Positions 1 to 5,580 are shown, numbered from the stretch's first letter. The stretch: DNA of 5,667 bases from an uncultured Bacilli bacterium (GCA_944329255.1 CALVIA010000066.1:1-5667); one strand, 5' to 3'. Translations and numbers: made by a program. The notes: generated from the sequence alone by a model not told the origin.

Positions 1-279
1 TTGCGCTTTAAGTGCCTCTTCATTAAATGTTAATGGCATCTCACCTGCTATAACACCTTTTACATATTCTTCTATATTTAATTTTATTATTTTATTTGTT
101 TTAGTTTGTAAAACTTTTATTTCAATATTTTTTTCTTTAATTTCTTCTTTTTCTTCTTCAATTTCTATTTTGTCGTTTTTATTTTTTTCATAAAAATAAT
201 TTTCTTCTTTATATTTATTTAAAATAAAAAAAGAAGGTACTGCAATAATAATAAACGTAAAAAACAGCATCTTCTTCAT
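1..279 (-). CDS. spoIID: SpoIID/LytB-domain protein, stage II sporulation protein D (N-terminal part, cut by window edge)
   Basis: This is the first 93 residues of a SpoIID-family protein; the rest lies beyond position 1. SpoIID is a membrane-anchored lytic transglycosylase that cuts peptidoglycan glycan strands during engulfment of the forespore, with SpoIIM and SpoIIP. Visible parts are a short basic start, one hydrophobic segment at about residues 4-20 (signal anchor), a linker at about 21-55 rich in Glu and Lys, then the start of the SpoIID domain. The diagnostic stretch is LEEYVKGVVAxEMP-like, read here as EEYVKGVIAGEMP (70-82), followed by FNEEALKAQ (85-93). The Glu of EMP (residue 80) is the family's catalytic acid. 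I chose ATG 279 because an AGAGGG Shine-Dalgarno ends 6 bases upstream; the in-frame ATG at 285 abuts that site and is too close. It follows the DUF1146 gene by 13 bases, so it is probably cotranscribed. SpoIID-domain proteins also occur in non-sporulating bacteria, so a sporulation role is inferred. Confidence 0.85.
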   Translation of the reverse strand, partial: MKKMLFFTFIIIAVPSFFILNKYKEENYFYEKNKNDKIEIEEEKEEIKEKNIEIKVLQTKTNKIIKLNIEEYVKGVIAGEMPLTFNEEALKAQ

Positions 280-285
280 ATTCAT

Positions 286-291
286 CCCTCT
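286..291 (-). promoter_or_regulatory. Shine-Dalgarno site of spoIID
   Basis: AGAGGG on the minus strand, six bases before ATG 279. It lies in the 13-base gap after the DUF1146 stop codon and decides the start in favour of 279 over the in-frame ATG at 285, which directly abuts it. Confidence 0.7.
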
Positions 292-292
292 T

Positions 293-490
293 TTAATAAA
301 TTTTTGTTACTATGTAAAAATCATAAAAAAAGTTTACAACTAAATATGATATTGAAAATAATAATAGTATATAAAATACTTTAATTTGATTTATATGTCC
401 TTTTTTAAAAAAATTTTCTATATTTAATGATAATAATGTCCACAATGTTATAGGTATTGTTATTAGATACAATATTATTTTAATATTCAT
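293..490 (-). CDS. DUF1146 / YwzB-family small integral membrane protein
   Basis: A 65-residue protein with two membrane segments, about residues 3-22 and 38-58, separated by a short polar, basic loop (ENFFKKGHINQIK). Length, two-helix layout and the NFFYDF ending of helix 2 fit the DUF1146 (YwzB) family of conserved Bacillota membrane proteins. Their molecular function is not established. In Bacillus subtilis ywzB sits beside ywmB, murAA and spoIID; here it directly precedes spoIID in a locus that also carries murA, which strongly supports the assignment. The frame stays open to a GTG at 502 and also has an ATG at 496. I prefer ATG 490 because a weak GTGAG Shine-Dalgarno (502-498) sits 7 bases before it. 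With that start the gene overlaps the 3' end of rpiB by 11 bases, which suggests translational coupling. The family call rests on layout and context, as the sequence itself is divergent. Confidence 0.78.
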   Translation of the reverse strand: MNIKIILYLITIPITLWTLLSLNIENFFKKGHINQIKVFYILLLFSISYLVVNFFYDFYIVTKIY

Positions 491-923
491 TTTCATACTC
501 ACTTATAATATTATTTCTTAACTGATATATTTCATTGGAGTCTAATTTATTTTCTATAAAAATTTCAATTAATTTTAATAATTGATCAACACTTTTATTT
601 GCTGAAAAAGCAATTATATTTGCATTATTATGACATTTTGCATATTTCGCATCATTTTCATTATCTATTTTTGCACATCTTATTCCTTTTACTTTATTAC
701 ATGCTATACTCATACCTATACCTGTTCCACAAATTGCTATTCCAAAATCATAATTATTTGACAATACTCCATTGCATAATTTAAATGCATATTCTGGGTA
801 ATTTACTCTAGTATTAGAATATGTTCCATAATCTATTAATTCATAACCTTTACTTTCTAATCTTTCTTTTATTTCTTTTTTTATTTCATACCCTCTATGA
901 TCACTTGCAATTCCTATTTTCAT
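480..923 (-). CDS. rpiB: Ribose-5-phosphate isomerase B (RpiB/LacAB family)
   Basis: A 147-residue cytosolic sugar-phosphate isomerase, the usual RpiB size. RpiB interconverts ribose 5-phosphate and ribulose 5-phosphate in the non-oxidative pentose phosphate pathway. Family landmarks are the N-terminal ASDHRGYEIK (6-15, with Asp8 and His9), the NYPEYA segment (41-46), the active-site ICGTGIGMSIACNK (64-77) with the presumed base Cys65, and HNNAN (98-102) with His98, which in the family helps ring opening. Oddities are in the C-terminal third: the usual GAR is SAN (107-109), and the usual GGRHxRR phosphate-binding stretch is absent, leaving only Arg136. The protein is therefore a divergent RpiB, and its substrate could be another aldose phosphate. 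The ATG overlaps the stop of the upstream repair gene as ATGA, and an AAAGGA Shine-Dalgarno lies 9 bases upstream. Its 3' end overlaps the DUF1146 gene. Confidence 0.9.
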   Translation of the reverse strand: MKIGIASDHRGYEIKKEIKERLESKGYELIDYGTYSNTRVNYPEYAFKLCNGVLSNNYDFGIAICGTGIGMSIACNKVKGIRCAKIDNENDAKYAKCHNNANIIAFSANKSVDQLLKLIEIFIENKLDSNEIYQLRNNIISEYENEY

Positions 924-1642
924 CTTATTATTTCCTTTCTTATAAAATTATATTTTTCTTTATTTATCTTATTTGATTCATTTATTTTTTTTAAAATTTT
1001 TTTATTAATATTCAAACCTAGTTTATTTTCCTTTAAAAATTTTGTTGTAATTTTTTCTTCTTTTATAAAACATTCTGTAATTAGCCATGCAATTGCCATT
1101 TCCACATAGTATTCATTAGTATTATATTTATTACATAATTCAAATATTACTTTTATATATTTTTTTTCAATATAATAATTTAATAATAATACAAAACAAA
1201 ATCGTTTTATCCAATCATTATTAATTTTTATATTTTTTAAAATATATTCAAAAAATTCAGTTTTATATTTTTTTACAATTTTTAATGAAATACAAAAAGT
1301 ATCACATAAGGACCAATTATTAATTTTCAATATATACTCATCTATATAGTTAAAAATATCTAAACTATATTTTTCTATATTACATATAACTAGTCCATAT
1401 AACATTTTTTCTTCATAGCAAATTGGATTTGATATTTTTAAAAAACTTTCATAATTTCCTTTCGATATTTCTTTTGAAATTTTTCTTAAAATTGGGATTC
1501 TAATTCCAATTATAGAATCATCTTTAATTATCTTTTTACAAAAATTTTTATAATTTTCATCTTGTAATTCATACAATTTTTTTCTAAATTCTTCATAATC
1601 TCTTTTTTCCCACTTAATTTTTATTAATTCCATATTATTCAT
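920..1642 (-). CDS. AlkD-like DNA alkylation repair protein (DNA glycosylase, HEAT-like fold)
   Basis: A 240-residue all-helical protein of the DNA alkylation repair family (AlkC/AlkD type, HEAT-like repeats). Family members excise cationic alkylated bases such as 3- and 7-methylpurines. Visible landmarks are IIGIRIPILRKISKEISKG (44-62), YGLVICNIEKY (82-92), INNWSLCDTFC (107-117), WIKRFCFVLLLNYYI (144-158) and YVEMAIAWLITECF (179-192). By eye, Trp110, Asp114, Arg147 and Trp186 sit where Bacillus cereus AlkD has its key aromatic, Asp and Arg DNA-binding residues, with the WxxxD spacing kept, so activity is plausible. Length is typical of the small AlkD-like group. The 3' end overlaps rpiB as ATGA. 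There is no Shine-Dalgarno before ATG 1642 or the in-frame ATG at 1633, while an extended -10 box ends about 9 bases upstream of 1642, so the mRNA may be leaderless. The exact start is less sure than the family. Confidence 0.87.
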   Translation of the reverse strand: MNNMELIKIKWEKRDYEEFRKKLYELQDENYKNFCKKIIKDDSIIGIRIPILRKISKEISKGNYESFLKISNPICYEEKMLYGLVICNIEKYSLDIFNYIDEYILKINNWSLCDTFCISLKIVKKYKTEFFEYILKNIKINNDWIKRFCFVLLLNYYIEKKYIKVIFELCNKYNTNEYYVEMAIAWLITECFIKEEKITTKFLKENKLGLNINKKILKKINESNKINKEKYNFIRKEIIR

Positions 1643-1651
1643 ATAATTAAT

Positions 1652-1660
1652 ATTATAACA
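1652..1660 (-). promoter_or_regulatory. Candidate extended -10 promoter of the repair/rpiB/DUF1146/spoIID cluster
   Basis: On the minus strand the bases read TGTTATAAT, a perfect extended -10 (TGn plus TATAAT). No good -35 is seen 16-18 bases upstream, where the sequence is the loop and arm of the rpmE terminator; extended -10 promoters can work without one. The predicted transcription start is near 1645, only a few bases before ATG 1642. This box follows the rpmE terminator directly and could restart transcription for the four-gene cluster. AT-rich background makes chance matches common, so confidence is moderate. Confidence 0.5.
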
Positions 1661-1688
1661 TAAAAAATATAGGATTTACTCCTATATT
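1661..1688 (-). terminator. Rho-independent terminator of rpmE
   Basis: The minus strand folds into a 9-bp stem (1688-1680 with 1674-1666; core ATAGGA/TCCTAT) and a 5-base loop, with T residues running on through 1662. The first stem arm takes in two bases of the rpmE stop codon. The T-run lies only on the low-coordinate side, so it acts on minus-strand transcripts, separating rpmE from the repair-gene cluster. Confidence 0.82.
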
Positions 1689-1890
1689 ATTCTGATAATC
1701 CATATTTTTTATTAAATTGTTCAACCTTACCTCTTCTTGAAGTATTTTTTAAATGTTGTCCTGTATAAAATGGATGACATTCTGAACATTGTTCAACATG
1801 AATCTTTTCTTTTGTAGATTTTGTTGTAAATGTTGCACCACATGCACAAGTTGCAACACTATCAATGTAATTAGATTGATATTTACTCAT
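1687..1890 (-). CDS. rpmE: 50S ribosomal protein L31, zinc-binding type
   Basis: A 67-residue L31 (family usually about 66-80), a large-subunit protein that helps bridge the two ribosomal subunits. The signature is plain: TCACGATFTTKST followed by IHVEQCSECHPFYTGQ and a basic tail ending FNKKYGLS. Four cysteines (15, 17, 35 and 38) form the CxC...CxxC zinc site, so this is the zinc-dependent form rather than the cysteine-less paralogue made under zinc starvation. The frame is open from a GTG at 1896, but the AAGGAG Shine-Dalgarno (1905-1900) leaves only 3 bases to that codon and 9 bases to ATG 1890, so 1890 is chosen. The N-terminus is unusual: most L31 proteins begin with a KxxIHPxY-type motif, replaced here by SKYQSNYIDS. 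The gene has its own strong promoter, a leader hairpin and a terminator, so it is probably transcribed alone. Confidence 0.97.
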   Translation of the reverse strand: MSKYQSNYIDSVATCACGATFTTKSTKEKIHVEQCSECHPFYTGQHLKNTSRRGKVEQFNKKYGLSE

Positions 1891-1899
1891 ATACACTAT

Positions 1900-1905
1900 C
1901 TCCTT
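1900..1905 (-). promoter_or_regulatory. Shine-Dalgarno site of rpmE
   Basis: AAGGAG on the minus strand, 9 bases before ATG 1890 and only 3 before the alternative GTG at 1896. It favours the ATG start. It lies just after the leader hairpin, so folding of the leader could affect access to it. Confidence 0.75.
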
Positions 1906-1908
1906 TCG

Positions 1909-1932
1909 CCATGACAGAATCTTTTGTCATAG
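1909..1932 (-). promoter_or_regulatory. rpmE 5'-leader hairpin, candidate L31 ribosomal-protein leader
   Basis: In the transcribed leader, ATGACA (1930-1925) pairs with TGTCAT (1916-1911) around an 8-base loop. One T-G wobble and one C-G pair extend it to 8 bp. It has no U-tract after it, so it is not a terminator, and it ends 3 bases before the Shine-Dalgarno region. Ribosomal protein genes, including L31 in Firmicutes, often have leaders bound by their own product to repress translation. The hairpin is seen directly; the regulatory role is inferred. A DNA operator read as an inverted repeat is the alternative. Confidence 0.5.
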
Positions 1933-1951
1933 TAATTTAAAAGTCTTTAAT

Positions 1952-1980
1952 ATTATAGCAACATATTATGTTTTTATCAA
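1952..1980 (-). promoter_or_regulatory. Strong sigma-A promoter of rpmE
   Basis: Minus strand: -35 TTGATA (1980-1975), a 17-base spacer, then -10 TATAAT (1957-1952) preceded by TGC, which makes it also an extended -10. The predicted start is near 1945, giving a leader of about 55 bases that contains the hairpin at 1909-1932. This is one of the two best promoters in the window, fitting a highly expressed ribosomal protein. Confidence 0.88.
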
Positions 1981-1999
1981 TATTTTTTTTATTATTTTA

Positions 2000-2671
2000 C
2001 TATTTTTTTAAATTATTTATTATATTTTGGCTAATCAATTTATGTCCATCAATATTTGGTATAAAATCATATACTAAATGATTATTATTTTTAAAAATAT
2101 TATATGTATCAATATATATTACATTATGTTTATTAAGCAAATTTACTAATTTTTTGTTTGAATATTTAATTATATTATCAGTATTATCATTTAATGTTGG
2201 ATTATAAAATCCAATAAATATAATTTTGTTTTTATTTAATTTTCTTATTTTAGTTAATAAAATATCTATATCATTTATTAATTCACTTATATCAATATAT
2301 ATACTATTTTTTTTAACATTGTTTATTATTTGCTTCATACCAATTGAAATTGTAATAATTTCTGAATTTTTTATAGAATTTTGAATAGTAATTTTTTTAT
2401 CATTTATTTTAATTTCTTCATTATTATTTATTTTATTAATTAAATCAGTTATTCTACAATCTTTACAATTATAATTGTTAATATATGAATTAAATTTTTT
2501 CTTTTCTTTCAAATATTCTATTAAAAAGTCATTATATGTTTTTTCTTCATAATTTACACTTATTTCATCTCCTAATGTTAATAAATCTATTTTTTCATTT
2601 TTGGTTATAACATTTATATAAAATACTATGAATATTGTTAACAAAAATATAAGTTTATTTTTTATTTTCAT
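2000..2671 (-). CDS. Membrane-anchored or exported SGNH/GDSL-fold protein with apparently lost catalytic residues
   Basis: A 223-residue protein with an N-terminal hydrophobic segment (about 7-22, signal anchor or signal peptide) and an SGNH/GDSL-hydrolase-like body. The order of SGNH blocks is recognisable: LLTLGDEISVNY (30-41) for block I, NCKDCRITDLINKI (68-81) for block II, IITISIGMKQI (105-115) for block III and DFIPNIDGHKLISQNI (202-217) for block V. Active members hydrolyse esters or acyl groups using Ser, Gly, Asn and His. Here the GDS serine is Glu36, block II glycine is missing, the block III GxND is GMKQ, and the HPN histidine is Ile204. It is therefore probably a non-catalytic relative with a binding or structural role in the envelope. 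An AGGAGGA Shine-Dalgarno 4 bases before ATG 2671 is strong, so the gene is likely expressed. It follows murA by 36 bases across an AT-rich hairpin. Composition is extremely rich in Asn, Ile and Lys. Fold call is moderate; no named gene recognised. Confidence 0.7.
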   Translation of the reverse strand: MKIKNKLIFLLTIFIVFYINVITKNEKIDLLTLGDEISVNYEEKTYNDFLIEYLKEKKKFNSYINNYNCKDCRITDLINKINNNEEIKINDKKITIQNSIKNSEIITISIGMKQIINNVKKNSIYIDISELINDIDILLTKIRKLNKNKIIFIGFYNPTLNDNTDNIIKYSNKKLVNLLNKHNVIYIDTYNIFKNNNHLVYDFIPNIDGHKLISQNIINNLKK

Positions 2672-2682
2672 AATATCCTCCT

Positions 2683-2718
2683 AAAAAAAGAAATATAATT
2701 CTTTATATTATATTTCTT
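2683..2718 (-). terminator. AT-rich hairpin terminator or attenuator after murA
   Basis: Minus-strand bases form a 12-bp perfect stem (2718-2707 with 2699-2688) with a 7-base loop and then five T residues (2687-2683). Only one pair is G-C, so it is a weak terminator. The first arm includes the last murA codons and stop. The Shine-Dalgarno of the downstream SGNH-like gene begins at the next base, leaving no room for a separate promoter after it; that gene probably depends on read-through. Confidence 0.68.
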
Positions 2719-3961
2719 CTTTTATGATTTTAGCACCTACTGTTTCTAATTTTTTTATTATATCTTCATATCCTCTTAATACATGATCTATATCTTCTAT
2801 AATTGTAGTGCCTGAAGCTATTAAGGCTGCAATTACCATACATGCTCCTGCTCTTAAATCTGTTGCAACAACTGTTGTTCCTTTTAAAGATGTTTTACCA
2901 TCAATTTTTATGGTTTTATCTATAATTTCTATATTTGCCCCCATTTTATTTAAATATGAAACATTATTAAATCTATTTTCATATATATTTTCAGTTAAAT
3001 ATGACACCCCGTCACATTGTGTTAATAAAACTGTAAATGGCTGTTGTAAATCAGTAGCAAAACCTGGGTAACCTTTTGTTTCGATATTTACAGGTTTTAA
3101 TTTATCTGACTTATTTAGTACAATACTATTTTTTTTAAGTTCATATTTAACATTAGCTTCTTTTAATTTTAATAACAAGGATTCTATATGTTTAGGAATA
3201 ATATTTTCTATTGTCAAATCTTTTCCAATTAATGCTCCTATTATAATATATGTTCCTGCTTCAATTCTGTCTGGTATAACATCAATGGTTGTTCCATGTA
3301 AGCTTTTTACTCCATTTATTATTATTGTTGTGCCATTTTCTCTTTTTACATCTCCACCCATTTTATTAATCATTTCTATTACATTATCAATTTCTGGTTC
3401 CTGAGCAGCATTTTTAATAATAGTTTTTCCATCTGCTTTTACAGATGCAAATATAGCATTTATTGTTGCTCCAACACTTGGCATATCTAATATTATTTCA
3501 CTACCTATAAGTTTTTCTGCATATATATTATATTTATTATCTTTTTCTTCAATTACTGATCCTAAATTTTTAAATGCTTTTAATGTTTGATCAATTGGTC
3601 TTTTTCCAATATTACAACCTCCAGGAAAATACATATTTACTTTTTTATATTTACCTAAAATAGATGACATAAAATAATATGATGCTCTTAATTTTTTTGA
3701 TATATCTTCAGGAATTTCTTTATTTTCAATTTTGCTTGAATCTATTATTAATGAGTTATCTTTTCTTATAACCTTTGCATTTAAAAATTTTAAAATTGTT
3801 ATTAATGCATCAATATCAGATATATTTGGAACATTGTTTATTATTACAGGTTCATCTGATAAAATTGTCGCTGGAATTAATGCTACTGCACTATTTTTTG
3901 CACCACTTATTTTTATTTTCCCATTTAGTGTTCTATTGCCTTCTATTATTATTCTTTTCAT
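2708..3961 (-). CDS. murA: UDP-N-acetylglucosamine 1-carboxyvinyltransferase (MurA)
   Basis: A full-length 417-residue MurA, the cytosolic enzyme that transfers enolpyruvate from phosphoenolpyruvate to UDP-GlcNAc, the first committed step of peptidoglycan synthesis. Two inside-out alpha/beta domains are expected. Conserved sites seen by eye are GAKNSA with Lys22 and Asn23, LRAS with Arg92, PGGCNIGKRPID with active-site Cys116 (equivalent to E. coli Cys115), SVGATINAI (162-170), NAAQEPEID (184-192), IPDRIEAGTY (229-238), PGFATDLQQPF with Asp304, ATDLRAGA with Arg370, and LRGYEDI with Arg396. The Cys rather than Asp at the active site predicts fosfomycin sensitivity of the enzyme. All catalytic residues are present, so it should be active and the cell should make a wall. 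A GGAGG Shine-Dalgarno lies 4 bases before ATG 3961. It has its own transcription unit downstream of a strong terminator, with an AT-rich hairpin at its own end. DUF1146 and spoIID nearby suggest the murAA-type context. Confidence 0.98.
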   Translation of the reverse strand: MKRIIIEGNRTLNGKIKISGAKNSAVALIPATILSDEPVIINNVPNISDIDALITILKFLNAKVIRKDNSLIIDSSKIENKEIPEDISKKLRASYYFMSSILGKYKKVNMYFPGGCNIGKRPIDQTLKAFKNLGSVIEEKDNKYNIYAEKLIGSEIILDMPSVGATINAIFASVKADGKTIIKNAAQEPEIDNVIEMINKMGGDVKRENGTTIIINGVKSLHGTTIDVIPDRIEAGTYIIIGALIGKDLTIENIIPKHIESLLLKLKEANVKYELKKNSIVLNKSDKLKPVNIETKGYPGFATDLQQPFTVLLTQCDGVSYLTENIYENRFNNVSYLNKMGANIEIIDKTIKIDGKTSLKGTTVVATDLRAGACMVIAALIASGTTIIEDIDHVLRGYEDIIKKLETVGAKIIKEEI

Positions 3962-3992
3962 TTTTCCTCCATATAAATATAATAAGTAATAT

Positions 3993-3998
3993 ATTATA
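3993..3998 (-). promoter_or_regulatory. Weak candidate -10 box of murA
   Basis: A perfect TATAAT on the minus strand about 31 bases before ATG 3961, downstream of the terminator of the preceding gene, so a promoter is expected here. No convincing -35 (TTGACA-like) lies 16-18 bases upstream, and the whole stretch is AT-rich, so this is only the best candidate. A second possibility is TGTTAATAT at 4012-4004. Confidence 0.35.
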
Positions 3999-4041
3999 TT
4001 TATATATTAACATAATTTTTATCTATTTTTTTATAAAAATT

Positions 4042-4070
4042 AAAAAAATGTAGGTTAATCTACATTTTTT
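4042..4070 (-). terminator. Strong hairpin terminator after the 495-residue membrane protein gene
   Basis: An 11-bp perfect stem (4070-4060 with 4053-4043; core ATGTAG/CTACAT) and a 6-base loop, flanked by A- and T-runs on both sides, starting 7 bases after the stop codon. It could work on both strands, but there is no gene arriving from the other direction in this window, so it serves the minus-strand gene and insulates murA. Confidence 0.88.
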
Positions 4071-4077
4071 AATAAAA

Positions 4078-5565
4078 CTATTTTAATAATACGTTATTTC
4101 TTATTTCTTGTAACTCATATAATGAATCATTTACCCTGTTATCAATTTCAGTTTGTATACCTAATTGTCTAATATTTGGATTTGGTTCTATATTTAAGTT
4201 TCTTTGTTCTTCTACTGTTGATAAACCAGCCATTGCAAACATAACATCTTCTGTATATACTTCTTCTTTGCATGTTCCATTTTCATCAATATATGTATAA
4301 ACATATTCAGTTGTTCCGTTTTTGCCTTCCCTTGGTAAATAAGGTATTTTTTCTACATCATCAAAAAAGTATCTATAATATAAATCATATTCTCTTGTAT
4401 CTGTTTCAGATTTTTCCCTTGTTATATAACTCCATTGTGGTATTACATTATTTACTTGTTGGAATGTTAATGTTATTAAATATCTAGCACCAGCTGACAT
4501 AGTTAAAAACTCTGGATTATTTATTGTCTCAAATTCATAATTTAACAATTGATCAACTGAATTTTTATATTCTTTTGAAAAATTAGAATATCCACTCCAT
4601 TGTTCTTCATCTATTATTTTACCATTAGTAGGCTCTCCAATTGACTCATTTATACATGCTCTACTAATTATTAATGCATTATTTACAAATGTTTTTTCTT
4701 TTTCATTAACAATAAATTCAGATAAATTAATCATATTTTCTTCACTAGTTTCAGGATTTAAATTTCCTGCAATTAATAATGATATTGCTTGAGTAACTTC
4801 TGTCATTTCTTGTTTAGCATTTTCTTCATTCATATACTGCATTGATAATGGATATAAACCATTAACTAATTCTACTACTTCTAATGATAATTCCTTATTC
4901 CATTTAATATCAGCTACTTGTTGATATTTTAATACAAAATCATTTTTTTCTAAAGTTTGATTATATAATGTTTCTGCTTCTTTTGTAAAATCACTAACAG
5001 CGCTAACATTTTGTTCTGTTTTTCTAGGATCTGTTGGATTTAACATTTCATTATCAACATTTTTCCCTTTATTTCTATTTAAGAAATGATATGATCCTGT
5101 TAATAAAACAGTTGCTGCTAAAACTCCAGCTAAACCTTTTGTTAATTTTTTTGAAACTAATGATTTCTTTTTTTGTTTTTCTTCTTCAGGCATTTTTGCC
5201 CAATCATCTATTATTCTATTTTTATTGTAATTTCTTTGATTTTCTAATACTTCTTCTATTATTGGTTTGTTTGTTTTATAAAAATTAATATTAGTTCCAT
5301 CTGTATATCTTACTATGATATCATCTTCAGAATTTACTACGTATTCTTTTATTTGTTTCATTTTAGAAATTATTTCTTTTTCAATTTCTGGAGTATATTC
5401 CATTATTGATACTGGCGCATCTTCCGCTAATCCTGTATTTCTAAATGTCTTTAATTGTTCTTCATCATTAATAATAACTATTATTAATTTTTTATTGTTA
5501 GATTCTACTATTTTATAAAGAAGTATATCGGAATATTCAAATTCCTTTTGTTGTAATGTTTTCAT
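4078..5565 (-). CDS. Hypothetical single-pass membrane protein with large extracytoplasmic domain
   Basis: A 495-residue protein I do not recognise. Residues 1-125 form a soluble, acidic, likely globular N-terminal domain with alternating strands and helices (for example LLYKIVES, KKLIIVIIND, DIIVRYTDG). A strongly basic stretch (about 130-143, KKK and KK clusters) precedes one membrane segment at about 144-161 (GLAGVLAATVLLTGSYHF). By the positive-inside rule the N-terminus is cytosolic and about 330 residues face outside. The outer part starts with a polar linker (165-190) and continues with a Glu/Asn-rich helical domain containing Tyr-rich strands near 393-426; it has two cysteines, 304 and 432. 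The frame is open from ATG 5583, but the AAAGGGGA Shine-Dalgarno lies inside that extension, 7 bases before ATG 5565, which fixes the start. It has a near-consensus promoter and its own terminator, so it is monocistronic and probably well expressed. Codon and amino-acid use are less AT-extreme than in the downstream genes. A sensor, anti-sigma-like or cell-surface role is possible but unproven. Confidence 0.9.
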   Translation of the reverse strand: MKTLQQKEFEYSDILLYKIVESNNKKLIIVIINDEEQLKTFRNTGLAEDAPVSIMEYTPEIEKEIISKMKQIKEYVVNSEDDIIVRYTDGTNINFYKTNKPIIEEVLENQRNYNKNRIIDDWAKMPEEEKQKKKSLVSKKLTKGLAGVLAATVLLTGSYHFLNRNKGKNVDNEMLNPTDPRKTEQNVSAVSDFTKEAETLYNQTLEKNDFVLKYQQVADIKWNKELSLEVVELVNGLYPLSMQYMNEENAKQEMTEVTQAISLLIAGNLNPETSEENMINLSEFIVNEKEKTFVNNALIISRACINESIGEPTNGKIIDEEQWSGYSNFSKEYKNSVDQLLNYEFETINNPEFLTMSAGARYLITLTFQQVNNVIPQWSYITREKSETDTREYDLYYRYFFDDVEKIPYLPREGKNGTTEYVYTYIDENGTCKEEVYTEDVMFAMAGLSTVEEQRNLNIEPNPNIRQLGIQTEIDNRVNDSLYELQEIRNNVLLK

Positions 5566-5572
5566 ACTACAT

Positions 5573-5580
5573 TCCCCTTT
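5573..5580 (-). promoter_or_regulatory. Shine-Dalgarno site that sets the start of the membrane protein gene
   Basis: AAAGGGGA on the minus strand, 7 bases before ATG 5565. It lies inside the longer open frame that begins at ATG 5583, so the six extra codons are not expected to be translated. Confidence 0.8.

Noticed and set aside
491..502. Longer DUF1146 protein from GTG 502 or ATG 496
   Set aside because: The only Shine-Dalgarno-like bases (GTGAG, 502-498) are spaced for ATG 490; no site precedes 502. Not fully excluded because the site is weak.
599..784. Open frame on the plus strand inside rpiB
   Set aside because: It is antisense to a well-supported rpiB, is rich in His, Leu and Tyr as expected of an AT-rich shadow, and has no promoter or Shine-Dalgarno.
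914..923. Mycoplasma-type code with TGA read as Trp
   Set aside because: The repair gene ends at TGA in an ATGA overlap typical of coupled genes, and the Trp codons checked are TGG. Reading through TGA would add only two codons before TAG, so the test is weak, but nothing favours the alternative code.
2808..3071. Plus-strand open frames inside murA (also 3732-3989 and 3775-4053)
   Set aside because: Antisense to murA, whose motifs are conserved along its full length; no ribosome binding site and no recognisable protein features.
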